Assembly (NCBI GenBank): GCA_036785325.1
Contig: JAXIVH010000005.1
Span: 6,369,476-6,433,475 of the forward strand
Direction: 5' to 3'
DNA length: 64,000 nt
From: Urophycis tenuis
Taxonomy: Eukaryota; Chordata; Actinopteri; Gadiformes; Phycidae
Positions within the stretch are counted from its first letter, which is position 1; each line of letters starts with the position of its first letter. Under the pieces are notes generated by a model that saw nothing but the letters and a program-made list of their open reading frames with translations, was not told the origin of the DNA and made no database searches. The position numbers and the translations under genes were made by a program. Positions 22,861 to 44,638 of the stretch are shown one piece after another.

Positions 22861-23216
22861 GACGTGCTATATTATTGAAACAGTTATGTTTACACTCATT
22901 CTGTTTGTTTGAAGGGATGCACAACTTTATTATTAACACAACGAGATTATTAACCATCTCAACGTGGGGAAACTGCCATAATTACTGAAACAAATGCAGT
23001 CCCATTGTATTCCAATATAATGGAAACAGCACCTCCCGCAGTCGGGCTGGAGTAGCTTAATGTTCACAACTACCGGATCTATAGGTTGTGCCCAGTCAGG
23101 ATGAGTCATGGTTGGTAAAAACTTTACAAGGACTGACTTTAGTCATGTAGTTAAGTGTTAAATATTTAATAAAATGCTATGCTGCATCATGACTGGCTTC
23201 ATTTTCACTCTCACAG
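22861..23216. other. Non-coding, nothing recognised
   Basis: AT-rich sequence with no convincing open frame, repeat end or splice signal. Confidence 0.4.
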
Positions 23217-24117
23217 TTAAAGTGATGGTTCGGAGTGAAATTCACCCTGAGGTAATTTACACCAATAGTCATGCTAAATACCCCCTCGGATGCATTTTTA
23301 GCGACGGTCAATATTTATCAAGTTTAGGGTTATCAGCCGAAAGACTTCGTACTGGAGTGATGGTACAGTTAGTACATGTCGTCAATGACTCTACCAATAA
23401 TGCATGGATTGTTACCCAACTTCTGTAGTAGTCCATATATGGTCTGTACTCACAAAACGAGGCATTTTAAAGTTTGTAAATACACCAGGAGTTTATTTAA
23501 AAGAGCACTTTTCGGATAGCTTCAACTCTCTGTTGCTAAGGCTACCGCTGCGTCGACGTCACTTCCTTGTTTTGGGATACGTTTGTAAAAGTCCTCTTCA
23601 AAACTCACAAGTGTAAGGAAAAAGTTAGTGAAATCAACACTCCATCGAAATGTTTTGACAACTGGAATAATCAAATACTTGAAATTAGATGGAGTGTTGA
23701 ATTCACTAACTTTTTCCTTACACTTGTGAGTTTTGAAGAGGACTTTTATGAACTTATCCGGAAAGACGGAAGAGACGTCGACACAGCGGTAGCCTTAGCA
23801 ACAGCTAGTTGAAACTATCAGAAAAGTGCTCTTTTAAATAAACTCCTGGTGTATTTACAAACTTCAAAATGCCTAGTTTTGTGAGTACAGACCATATATA
23901 GACTACTACAGAAGTTGGGTAACAATCCATGCATTATTAGTAGAGTCATTGACGACATGTACTAACTGTACCATCACTCCAATACGAAGTCTTTCGGCTG
24001 ATAACCCTAAACTTGATAAATATTGACCGTCGCTAAAAATGCATCCGAGGGGGTATTTAGCATGACTATTGGTGTAAATTACCTCAGGGTGAATTTCACT
24101 CCGAACCATCACTTTAA
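23217..24117. mobile_element. 900-bp fold-back element with TTAA flanks
   Basis: Near-perfect inverted arms of about 425 bp (23221-23646 and 23688-24113) surround a loop of only 41 bp. The tips read AGTGATGGTTCGGAG and CTCCGAACCATCACT and each is bounded by TTAA (23217-23220, 24114-24117), the target duplication of piggyBac- and Kolobok-type transposons. It has no transposase, so it is a non-autonomous MITE. Short mirror frames on the two arms are shadows of each other. Confidence 0.88.
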
Positions 24118-24429
24118 CTTTACTACGTGCAAATTTACAAGTTGAACGCCGACATTGGCGCCAAATGTACTCTGGGTAAAAACGTCATCAATCGCCCACT
24201 TGTCAACAGAGAACAAGCTAGGTTGATCTAAAGTAGGTGGATCATTTACAACTGAGCTAAACATGAGTGGCAGTTCATATAAACATAAAAGTGGAGCGAC
24301 AAAGCGCAAAGAAAAGGGAAAAAGAGAGCAAGGAAATGCTAAATTTTAAAAAACTGGACACATATTTTGTTCGTCCTCCTGGAGATTAACCTGACGTTGT
24401 TGTTAGCGATTCAGGTCCGCCAATACTGA

Positions 24430-25110
24430 ATTGAATATTGAATATTTAGTTTGTTTATTCGATTAGCATTTAAACTTCTCAACAAATGATAATTACAAAG
24501 TACAATGAGAAAAAGAAAAAAAAAAAGAGAAGAAAAAATAGAGCTAATCGAAAAGGCGTAGGCTGAAGCTCATGCTTATTATGCCTACCCTTTTTACCCA
24601 AGAAGAAAAAAGGAAAGAGAAAAAGACAAAAGAGAAACTACATGATCTAATTTACCAAAAGTAAGAACAAAATCATCTTCAACAAGACACTTTTCAAATT
24701 GCATGGTCTGGATTACGTCAAAAATCTTCAGGGCAATAACAGAAATCTAATTTTCGTAACATACATATTCTTGTAATACTTTGGTTTGAAACATCTTTTT
24801 AAATGAGGAAATTGACTTACACCTTTTTTAATTCATCATCACAGCTATTCCATAAATTAACACCTCTAACAGAAACACAATGTTGTTTAATATTAGTTCT
24901 TATTTTGGGTTTTTTATAAACAGCAGATCCCCTCAAGTCATACCGACTCTCTCTGATTTCAAACAGCCTCTGAGTACTTTGACAGAGCAAATTATTGTGT
25001 ACTTTATACATAATTTGCTGCTGAATACTGAAAGTGTAACCCAGGGGTAACGAGTGATTTGTTATCAGTTCAGTTTCTATTTTGTGTGCATGGCCTTTAA
25101 GAAGCATCAC
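24430..25110 (-). mobile_element. LINE 3' fragment
   Basis: The minus-strand frame 25110-24817 ends in RTNIKQHCVSVRGVNLWNS, a motif typical of the extreme C-terminus of fish LINE ORF2 proteins, followed by a 3' UTR ending CTAATCGAATAAACAAACTA near 24445. Everything upstream of the last 95 or so codons is missing. Clade not determined. 24118-24429 to its left holds nothing recognised. Confidence 0.6.
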
Positions 25111-25150
25111 GACAGTTTGTTTTACGACACCCAGCTGTTTTCCGCCTCCA

Positions 25151-25252
25151 GTGGGAATCGCGGGCTCAGTGATGCCTGGTTACTGCACAGTTCAACACGT
25201 TGCCTCCGTGCTCCGGTACAATACCCTTAGCACTGTAATTTTCCATTGATAG
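25151..25252 (+). repeat. 102-bp direct repeat, first copy
   Basis: Begins GTGGGAATCGCGGGCTCAGT and ends TTTCCATTGATAG. It is repeated with very few changes at 25494-25595, a spacing of 343 bp. The first copy is followed by GTGAGC, a splice-donor-like sequence; the second is not. Confidence 0.85.
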
Positions 25253-25493
25253 GTGAGCTTCAATATTTCATATGTTATGTTGTTAATGTTCCCCTGACGT
25301 TTTCAATATATCAAAGTGGAGCTAAATAGCCAAATTAACATAATTGATTTGCTGATATGTAATGCTACGCACATACTGCGTGATTTGAATGTAGCAGAAT
25401 GCTATCAAGCTATGCAAAGTATTTTTTTTCTTTTCTCTAAATGTTATTTATTTTTACTCTTGTGTAAATTACTCATAATGTGACTTGTTATGA

Positions 25494-25595
25494 GTGGGAA
25501 TCGCGGGCACAGTGATGCCTGGTTACTGCACAGATCAACACGTTGCCTCCGTGCTCCGGTACAATACCCTTAGCACCGTAATTTTCCATTGATAG
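25494..25595 (+). repeat. 102-bp direct repeat, second copy
   Basis: Same 102 bases as 25151-25252 apart from about three substitutions. It could be the two ends of a small LTR-like or tandem element of 445 bp, or a local duplication. No primer-binding site or coding sequence was seen between the copies. Confidence 0.85.
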
Positions 25596-26692
25596 TCCAA
25601 CACGTTGCACGCGACGGTTGGGCTGCCGAAGAGAGAGAGAGAGGGGAGAGAGACTGTCCAGGTGTCCCAGTGGCTGCAGAGGAGACGTCTTCGCGCCACC
25701 CTTGGCCCTTCTTCAGGCAAACAGTCCTAGCCCAAATCCCCCTTTGCACTACATACACATCAACTACAAAATATAAAAGAGCTCTATATATTTTTGCTGG
25801 CCAGCCATTTTGTTGTTTTCTTTTTGAAGGATAAACTTTTGATACTTACCTGAATGGACAATTGATATTTACCTGAAAAGATACTTTTGTTTTGTTTGTT
25901 TGTTTATGGAGTGAAACACTGAAAAAAAAAAATAAAAGTCAATGTATTTCAATGTTCATTTAAATACCATTTGTGATACATAACCACCCTCATTGATATT
26001 TTGATACTTGAATGTTCCAAGCCATTACGAGGTGTGATGTACTTCGGTCCCAGATATTGTTTTTAATAAATCCTGGGATGGATAGTAAACTGCTATCAGG
26101 ACTCTGAATTATTATTCTACTGTTTGGTTACAAAAGCACAGTCAGGGAGCCAGATTTACAGGTAGCAATTCTAACAATCAGTCCTTGGGTTTGTGAAAGG
26201 CGCTACATAAATCACACCTATTATTATTATTATTATTATTATGTTTTGTTGTTCTCTCGGTTTGTTATACTGCATGTCCGTTTGATTAACATAACCGTGT
26301 GTCAAAAATGTGGTAATGCTTGTAAGCCCCGCTGTTGTGGGCATGAGCATGTTGTAAAGCGATGTTATTGTTGTAACTGCTGCGACCAATGCAACTGAGC
26401 GTATGGACGCCTATACAGACTATAAAATAAAAACACGTTGGCTCCGCTGTTGAACAGGACCTGCGCTCCCTTATTACTCTTCTTCACTTCTCATTGCAGC
26501 ACACAAAAACATACACTTCCGCTCCACCCCTCCAAAATAAACAGCCCACACTGTAAATGCTAAACTGGAAGAAACATAAATTGACTAGCTGTCTGCCCAA
26601 AAAATAGGTTACATTATCATGAGCTTTATTGGGTTTAAAGGGCCCGGTCATGTGCCCCGCCCCCGGCCCGGCACTGATTTGTTCCGCTGCTG
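25596..26692. other. Non-coding, with a LINE-like tail at 26185-26242
   Basis: No gene seen. GTGAAAGGCGCTACATAAATCA followed by (TTA)n at about 26218-26242 looks like the 3' tail of an L2-type LINE or LINE-tailed SINE. The rest is AT-rich and unassigned. Confidence 0.5.
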
Positions 26693-27286
26693 AGTCTACA
26701 CATCTTGCAACTATTGATTAACACAAATACAATATTACTTATGTCTATTGTATCTGTTCTTTAGGCCTATATCGGTTTAGTTTTTTGTAGGGGGGACTAT
26801 TTAGGGGAATCTTAAAATTAACCAGTAGAAACAAAATGTTTCTGGATCTCTTTCTGGGTGGATTACTTTGCCGTAAATTTGGGTGTACAAGCAAACAGAT
26901 CATGATAAACAATAGAGGCCAGAGTGACTCTCGAGTATGGTAGAATAGGCTATGAAATGTTTGGGACGTCGACTGCTTGTGGTTTACCGCATTTCCGAAA
27001 ACGTTTTGGTGATACCACAGCGCCCTCTGTTGGTTCGTCGGATGCATAACAAGTAAGTAAGTGCACAAGTCAGTTTCCATCCTCCGCGTTCTTGCGGATG
27101 GTTTGAGGATGACAAAAACCTGCTACTCTATCAAAAAGATTGCATGGCAGTTAAACCAGTTGTCGAATATGTGATCAAAAAGAGGTGGTAGACCTTCAGA
27201 TAATATCTGCATCTCCAGCAGTGAACATCTCAAGGGAAAATCAGGGAAAAAATATTATTTCATTTGTTTTCATTTTGATTCATGCT

Positions 27287-27292
27287 TTTATT
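27287..27292 (-). promoter_or_regulatory. Polyadenylation signal of MS4A copy B
   Basis: AATAAA on the minus strand within the conserved 3' untranslated region, about 215 bases past the stop codon at 27508. Confidence 0.55.
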
Positions 27293-27507
27293 TAATAACA
27301 ACAACTTAACAGAGGAAACACAAACAAGATGTTCTTAAAACCCATAGTGAATATATTCAATCTTTACATTCAGGTAATGAAAAGGGCTCCTATATATAAT
27401 ATGATAAAAGTGATATTTTAAGATGTAGAATATTGTTGAAGTACAGCAACAATTTGGCATGGCATTAACAGCACCAACAAAAGGTGCTTATAGTTCCCTG
27501 TGTGTTC

Positions 27508-37423
<9,916 letters not shown>

Positions 37424-38040
37424 ACTTGAAGTGTGCCTAGCTCTTAAAATTCACACTATTCCAGTTCGATATGGCCCAAATTTCGATCTAGATAGAAACA
37501 ACTGCAACGACAACGACGGCGACAACAACAACAAACAAACAAACAAAAAATCATTAGCGTCTGCACTGTAGGCTTATTTCATAATATAGAAGGATTGTGA
37601 ATGTAATCATATACCCGCTTTGATCTACTCAAATTAATAAGTTTTCCTTTATATGGTCTAATAAAATAATAACATAAATCTAATTAAATAAATAATCTAG
37701 TAAAATAAATAACACGAACCTGTTGATAATGGAGGATGGATCTCCTTACCCGCTGAGTTAATTTTAAGTATATTCTTGCTACAGATCTTGGATGTTTAAA
37801 TACATATGCCACTCCTTTTTTTTATTATTATATATTTATTTGTTTGGGGGTGGGGGTTTCCAACGCGTTTGCATAATACTGACTTTTACAAGATTGGCAC
37901 ATCAACGTGAGATTACGCACGTCTGTCTCCAAGATGGTGTGGTAACAAGAGATACGAACGTGACCAGACGTTGTATCAGCCTCTCCGCTGCGTTGCCAAC
38001 TGAATTTATTGGAAATGCAGCGGAAATGGCTGCGTCGTAA
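37424..38040. other. Upstream region of MS4A copy B, non-coding
   Basis: It should contain the MS4A copy B promoter. It is collinear with 9623-9850 and 11020-11516 of unit 1 (minus the LINE). No TATA box was identified with confidence. Confidence 0.5.
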
Positions 38041-38419
38041 TAAACGAGTATAAACGAACGTTTATACTTCCGCGTCGACGCGACGCGTTGGGACGGCGGA
38101 ACCACGGCGGACCCTTTACGTCCTCGACGTGCACCTCCCCAAATCCTTGACGCGCGTCGAGACGACGCCGTCGACGCCGTCCCAACCATAGGTCCCAACT
38201 AGAGTACTATAGAGTCCCAACTAGAGTACTATAGAGTCTCTCTATAGTACTCTAGTCCCAACCATAGACTGTGGTCCCAACGCGTTGGCTTTGGCTGTGA
38301 TTTGTCCGCGAACTACATTTGCTGGAGATCGCTTTTCCGGTTTCCACTTACACCGCCACGGTGTAAACTAGAGTCTCTAGTGTAAACACAGCCTTGATAA
38401 ATGCTTCGACTGATTGGCG

Positions 38420-38424
<5 letters not shown>

Positions 38425-38462
<38 letters not shown>
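38425..38462. repeat. (TA)n microsatellite
   Basis: 38 bp of pure AT/TA repeat at the left edge of the nested element. Confidence 0.97.
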
Positions 38463-38464
<2 letters not shown>

Positions 38465-39826
38465 TACCTGCAAACTTGTCGCTTTTCGGCTACAATCGCC
38501 GTTTTTTGGGTCAAAGGGGTCATTCACGTGACTCGTGTAGATCCGAAGAGTTTTTTTTTTTTTTTGGGGGGGGGGGGGGGGGGGGAAGGCTGCGTTGGCT
38601 TATCAAGTGGAGGCTGAGACACGCATGCCGGCCAGGCAAAAAGTGAGTTTTTTGCACGTGTAGAGTGACAGCAACAGACTGCAAAACATTTTTTAATTTA
38701 GTTTATCAGTACTTTGTATGGACTCATCGTCTCAATTTCCATCGTCATCGCGATGTGAGCGTTCATGATAAACACATCGCAAAAGCTGGTCTGTAATGCG
38801 AAGTTCGCCACGCACACTCGGGCCATCCTTATCCTTAAATCATCCTTAAATATTGTGGTTTGCAGTAACCCGACCCACCCTGTCAATTTAGGACCGACCC
38901 AAATATTTATTTTTCCCTTTTAGTCCGACCGACTTGCCGGTTGTATACTTGCGTTAAGACCGACCGTTGTTTTTTTTTAACTCTTCAAATAACTAATGCA
39001 ACTACAATAAAACCCTATTAATTATATTTTAGAAGGTATCGCGAATATAAATAGCCTACATACACACGTAGGCTACGTTCTTTCTTTTATATTCGCTTCA
39101 TTTCATCAATGGTTCGCGCTTGTCTGTTATGATGGCTGCGGCTGCAGTAGGTCCTAAAGAAAATGTTCGCAGTCACCGTTCAAAGTTATAGAAGGCTAAA
39201 TTATTACTTTGGGTTCATGCACGGTAGCAATAGGTCCTACATGAAAAAATGCATTGAAATATCTCGACACCGCTATGAAGTGACGTGTCGACTGACGTCA
39301 AGGAGACCACTAAACTTTTACGGAGACGCGGTCAGTGACGTCACGATATGCAAATTTGTTTAAATTCATATCGACGTATTCACCATGACCAAAATTTTAA
39401 TCTTTTCTTATTTATTATCGCAAGTCATATCGTCATCGCAATATTGAACAGTGTGATTGCACATTTTCACAACCTTGACTCTGTTGGTTGTTATGTCATA
39501 TTTGGAAGCTCAATCTGTAACTTTTTTTCATACAAAATCTCACCAGAAGTAACCATTTAAAGGGTTATTTTTCAAAATTTTCTTCCGGGGGGGCATGCCC
39601 CCGGACCCCCCTAGTGTTGCTAGTTTACCAACACACAGCACCACTGCTACAAAAAAAATCTGGGGGAAACACTGACTGACTATAGACATACTATATATCT
39701 CCAGAAATCCTACTGTCAAAACGCTCAGAATTGCGTACTTAACATATTTAAATCACAAAAAAAATTCTTGGGGGGCCCCATTACGCTGTCACCTTTTTTC
39801 CTCTGACCAGTTTGCAGGTCTGATAT
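38463..39826. mobile_element. Nested hAT-like element (ACCTGCAAACT ends)
   Basis: Left end ATACCTGCAAACTTGTC and right end GACCAGTTTGCAGGTCT are inverted repeats enclosing about 1.36 kb without a recognisable transposase. Its target lies in a TA-rich tract so the target duplication cannot be resolved. hAT assignment is tentative. Confidence 0.55.
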
Positions 39827-39839
39827 ATATATATAGGCC

Positions 39840-39841
<2 letters not shown>

Positions 39842-39892
<51 letters not shown>

Positions 39893-40070
39893 GTATGTAA
39901 TGACCATTCTGGTCATTATGGATTACTAGCAAGTTAAAAAAAGTTTACTGAAATGAAGGCAAAAGTTTTATATATGTATATGTTTATATATATATATGCC
40001 TTCATTTCATTTCGGTAAACTTTTTTTAACTAGTAATCCGTATGTAATGACCAGAATCATTCTGGTCCCT
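39842..40070. repeat. (GT)n followed by a small fold-back element
   Basis: GT repeat to about 39890, then inverted arms: TGGATTACTAGCAAGTTAAA with AGTTTACTGAAATGAAGGC on the left, answered by GCCTTCATTTCATTTCGGTA and TTTAACTAGTAATCC on the right, around an AT-rich loop. ATGACCATTCTGGTCAT at 39900 is itself palindromic. Confidence 0.8.
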
Positions 40071-40217
40071 CTACCGGTGTGGCAACGAATTGCATTTCGA
40101 GACGTAAACCCCACGCAATCCCTCCGTTGAAGTCACGGGCTCATGACGGCGTCCGAGCAACGGCGTGGCCATTGCGTGATCACGACGCGATCCCTACGCA
40201 GAAGCATAAACCAGTAT

Positions 40218-41479
40218 TCGGAGGGAGAAGGAAAGGGGTTCTCAAGCAGTCCTGTAATCTGACACACGACGTGATCAGCCTGTGTCAGCACAGTCGCAGG
40301 CAGGGTTTGCATCCATCCACGAGATGAAGCGTACTTTTTCCTAAGAATACTGTGCATTTGATAAAACACAACGCTTGAATCTGAACTCAGTGGCATATCT
40401 CCCCAGGGGAATGGTGATCTTGGTGGCTTTCATAGTTGAAAAAGCGTCAAACACTGCAAGCCACCTTTTTAGCGCACCTGCATATTAATCATCATAAGCA
40501 TCATAATATGGGACATCAGGGAGATAAAATGATTAGATATTGGTTACAAAATCCAAATCAGTGAGGTATTTCATTGGATTAGGATTATTTCTCTATCTAA
40601 ATGGACATCCCTTGTGCTTCTTCAGAGGCTTCTTCAGCATATTTTAGTCTCAATGGCAGGGTTGTCTAGACTGCTATGCATCCTGTATTTGTACCACGTT
40701 AAGAAGAAAAGCTTTTCCAGAACGCTTCAGTACAGCCTGCATCAGAAAGACGGATGACATCAGATGTAGTCTGTCGCCTATGAAAGTATCTGCCAGAGAC
40801 CACTGGCAAAGCTAGACCCAAAACTTGCCTCTATCGTTTTGTCCTCAATTCTGATATTCTACCGTCCTGTTAAACAATATACAATGTGTTGGATTGATAG
40901 ATAAATTGATAGATTTACCCCCCCCCCCCTTCCTTCCCCCAAGTCAGAACCTAAAATCACCCCTACCAGAGACTGTATAGGATAGGTAGGTTATCAACAG
41001 GTAAACATTACATTTAGACGATAAAAGTGCAAGTAAGTCAATGTTTTAAGGTATCATGGAAAGTATATTATGTCTTATCAGCAGAAAATAATAGAATAAA
41101 GCAAGACCCAGTCACAGTTTTCATTTTATTGTCAATATTTACATTGATCAAATTATGTTAAATAACGTGAAGTGAAGTTGTTTACATGTCAGTTGTTTAC
41201 ATGTCAGTTGTTTGAAGTGAAGCATTTAAATGAATGTCAAATGAAAATTGTAAATACAGATGAAATGTACAAGAAATGCCATTTTAGGTTCTAAAATATT
41301 GTTGCCAACTTAATATTACAATTGTGTGGAGATTAAAAAGAAATGTTAAGATAGCATGAATACAAATAAAAAAAACTGACATGTAAAAACAAACATTTAT
41401 TTTGAATTTGTGTGTAAAAAAAATAGATACAAGTTTAATAGTTAAAGAGACATTGTGAATATATATTCGTAAAAGACCA
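40218..41479. other. Non-coding tail of duplication unit 2
   Basis: To about 41150 it matches unit 1, first 11530-11665 and then 15000-15570. About 40357-40590 survives only here because the gypsy element replaced it in unit 1. 41150-41479 is AT-rich with no gene seen. Confidence 0.6.
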
Positions 41480-42855
41480 TAAAGGAAAACGCCACCGTTT
41501 GTCCATACTGAACCATGTTCTTCCCTGATTTTAGATGAGTTGATACATACCTCTCTCGCCTTCGTGCGTGCACTCAATTGCTCTGGTGCGCAGCGCTACT
41601 TTGCTAGCATGTAGCTTGACCCAGTATATTCCTTAGGATCCAAACGGGGGTGAAGTTAGAAGCGACCAAGCACTTCCATGTTTTCCCTTTTTAAATACGG
41701 TTACGTGAGTAGTTACACGACCGAAGTATGGTAACACAAAATGAAACATGGCAATTTTCTAAGCGGATAAAAAGGATAACTATAATGTATGGCGGAATAA
41801 CACCGAGTGCAATTAGACGTCGGCGCAGTAATGTCATCAATCCTTAAAGATCAATAGAACCAACGTGACCTGCACGCAAGCGGCAACATTCCATGCTGAA
41901 AAATTAAGCCCATGCGGAAGTGCAAAAACTTGCAGTTCCTCGACTGGCCGCTTGAGGCTGGCTGCAGAAAGGAGTCAACTCCCATAGACACCCATGTTAA
42001 AATGTCTAACTTTACAGCCAAAATAAACATGTTTACAGCCTGGTTCAAAAAACGGTTTTGGTGTCTTTCAGTAGTGTTCGAGTCCATGAAAACTGTGAGG
42101 GGGGTGCATTTTTTTAGAATCCATTATTTTAATGCACAGAGAAGGATTTATTTTATGAATAATTAAGGGCGTGGTCAACTTGATTGGCAGCTGTCATCTG
42201 TCATCACGGCATGACCTTCACGGATTCGAGGCTTTGATTGGTCTGGCCGGAGGTAGGCGGGCTTAGAACACAGACTGAAATGTCCATGATGGCGCCCAGT
42301 AGCTCAATTTTAGGCTTCATCTCCGCTGTTAAGAATGTCTATGGGTGACGTCACGGAGGGTTTGTCCATATTTATATACAGTCTATGCCTGCACGCCGTC
42401 GCCTGCACTACCTGTAGGAGTAAAAGTAAAAAGTCACATTGGTTCTATTGACGGAAGTAACAGGGGGAGGGGGAGAGGATCTTTTAGGAGTGAGGATATT
42501 ACTGCGCCGACGTCGAAGTGCTCTCGGGTGTTATTCCGCCATACATTATAGTTATCCTTTTTATCTGCTTAGAAAATTGCCATGTTTCATTTTGTGTAAC
42601 CATACTTGGGTCATGTAACTACTCATCGTATTTAAATAGGGAAAATGTGGAAGTGCTTGGTCGCTTCTAACTTCACCCCTGTTTGAATCCTAAGGAATAT
42701 ACTGGGCCAAGCTACATGCTAGCGAAGTAGCGCTGCGCGCCAGAGCGATTGTGTGATTGACTGCATGCACAAAGGCTAGAGAGGTATGTATCAACTCGTC
42801 TAAGATCAGGGAAGAACATACTTCAGTATGGAAAAAACGGTGGCATTTTCCTTTA
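41480..42855. mobile_element. Fold-back element with 400-bp arms, interrupted
   Basis: Arms 41480 to about 41872 and about 42431 to 42855 are inverted copies of each other; tips are TAAAGGAAAACGCCACCGTTT and its complement AAACGGTGGCATTTTCCTTTA. TTAA follows the right tip, suggesting the same TTAA-targeting class as 23217-24117. The centre is occupied by another interspersed element. Confidence 0.85.
41877..42388 (-). mobile_element. ATAGACTGTATATAAAT element, copy 2 (inverted)
   Basis: Reverse complement of the 34888-35403 family, ending CCATATTTATATACAGTCTATG. It sits in the loop of the fold-back element, so it was probably inserted there. Confidence 0.8.
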
Positions 42856-43605
42856 AGGATATGAACAATAGTGTGTATTTGACACGCTATCATGTCAAGT
42901 CAGTGTCTTAGCATAATCAACCCTTATGAAATGCAAACTTATTTGTGCTTCTTGTTATAAATCTTGGGCTGGGAGTGGCTCATGATCATCAGTTGTCTCT
43001 AGAAGTAAAAAAAAAATATATATATAAATATTTCCATTTTGTTCCAGAAAGCAATAGTGCAGCCCTTCATTATGTTTTTGTTTTTTTAGTTCTTACTGAA
43101 AAATATATAGTTTTACGTGACGTAAAAAGTGCTGTCTGGAAGCTCTAGGTGGTATCATTTGAGTATGACTTGTGTGAAATGTTATAGCCCTCAATTGCTA
43201 CAGCTATGGGTGACCAAAATCCCCAGTGAGAATATCTGTTATGGTTGACTGCATGACTGCCCCTGCATGACTCAGGCCAAACCTAGCTAATTTCTGACAC
43301 CACACTGCCTGTCAATCCCATCATAGCGCAGCTCCACCACAGGTACATGAATGCAACTCTTCTCAATGGCAGAAACAACATTGTAAAATACTACAAGAAT
43401 ATAATCTGTGTCTATTAATTCACATTGATCACAACGTTTTAAGTATGCCACTATATAGAATAGCAACCCACTGATTCACTACAACATCAAGAAACTGTTA
43501 CAAACTGACAACCTTCATCGTCATAGCGCCTCCTTTTGTATTTGTTTTATTGACCAATGAAATGTGACTCTGACTCTGACATCATGGGGGAGATTTGCTT
43601 ACCGT
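42856..43605. other. MS4A copy C 3' flank, no coding exon
   Basis: Probably the 3' untranslated region and downstream sequence of MS4A copy C. A segment at 43190-43385 (ending GAATGCAACTCTTCTCAATGGC) resembles 46880-47058, so both belong to one unnamed interspersed repeat. Confidence 0.5.
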
Positions 43606-44638
43606 TCACGGCAGGGCTCTCTGAGCAAAGAACACCACCACGGCGGAGACAATGAACTCTAACATGCAGAGAACCACCACGGCCATTTCACTTAGACCCT
43701 AATCAAAACAGACAGGACAACTTTAGTCGTAAACATTCGCTCAGGCTAAATCTACATACTATGAACGTCAACAAAATGTCTTACCAAATAGAAGCAAACG
43801 TCGTTGGTATGACAAGAAGGATAAGTGTATGCTACATAGAAATGTAAAATGCCGCCCCCTATTGCTCCTAAAGTAGCCAGCACGTTTGTCCCTAATGTGC
43901 CGCGCATCTGAAACACAAGCAACACAGGTTACCAAAATGCCTTGTTGAACTCCTGAAGAACACGAGAAGCACACAGCAAAACAATAAGTGTCAAGATTGA
44001 ATGACTTACTCACCATGGGCCTGGTCAGTTTTTTATTAGTGGCAATTGCCATTGAGCCCGCAGCAATGAACTGAGTAGAAGGGGGAAGGATGGCACGTTA
44101 TTTTTAAAACAAGACAATCGTCTCTGTCGAATCCTCCATGTTAATGAGGCATTTTTTTTTATGTATTCCTGTTCCATAAAAAAAATAATTATGAAATAGT
44201 TTGATCAATTGATCCACTTAAGGCGCACTTAGTCCAAAGTCCAAATAAGATAGAGATAACAGACATCTGAGAAGGAAATCATTGGGAAATCCTGACTAGA
44301 GGTCATCAAGATATCTTGCTTTACTCACAAAGACGAATCCCCAGTAGGAGGTTGATATTATTTGAAGGTGTACATCTATGAAGAACATCGCCACAACCTT
44401 TGCCAACAAGATGATCCCTATTATTATTTGAATCGCCTGTCAGAAAACAGATCACAGTGTTATTACATGTCCACACACTGTGCATCGCCAATGTGTGCGT
44501 GTGTAAGAAAACCCTTACTCCCAGTAGTGTGGGCTGGCCCCTCTGAAATGTCCTGAGGCTGACAAGGGCCATTTGTTCTTCCTCTCCCTCTTCAATCTCC
44601 ATTTTCTCTCCAAAGCTTTCAAATTTCGCAGTTGACAT
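43606..44638 (-). CDS. MS4A-family four-pass membrane protein, copy C
   Basis: Five coding exons, all phase 0: 44638-44519 (MSTAKFESFG, acidic, ends TLLG), 44436-44329 (AIQIIIGIILLAKVVAMFF...SYWGFVF, TM1), 44070-44014 (FIAAGSMAIATNKKLTRPM, TM2), 43907-43785 (MRGTLGTNVLATLGAIGGGI then an extracellular loop with two Cys, TM3) and 43698-43606 (GLSEMAVVVLCMLEFIVSAV, TM4, ending RALP and TGA). Coding length 501 nt, 166 residues. The AIQIxIGI, SYWGxxFFIxxGS and NVLxxxxAIxG motifs are classic MS4A/CD20 signatures and anchor the identity of copies A and B. A donor (GTAAGC) lies six bases after the stop, so a 3' untranslated exon may follow. It is clearly diverged from A and B, so an older paralogue. 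Confidence 0.87.

Larger units (their letters stand above)
38041..40217. mobile_element. Composite Harbinger-like insertion
   Basis: Unit 1 reads through this point (about 11516-11535), so about 2.2 kb was inserted here. Outer ends CGTTTATACTTCCGCGTCGA (about 38058) and TACGCAGAAGCATAAACCAG (about 40193-40212) are imperfect inverted repeats of the Harbinger-like type seen elsewhere in this window. Contents: short palindromic repeats of AGAGTACTATAGAGT (38200-38245), a TA repeat, a T-run and G-run (about 38551-38585), a second nested element and a small fold-back. No transposase was found. Confidence 0.6.

Noticed and set aside
23174..24112. Two similar small frames suggesting a gene pair
   Set aside because: They lie on opposite arms of the fold-back element and are the same sequence read twice.
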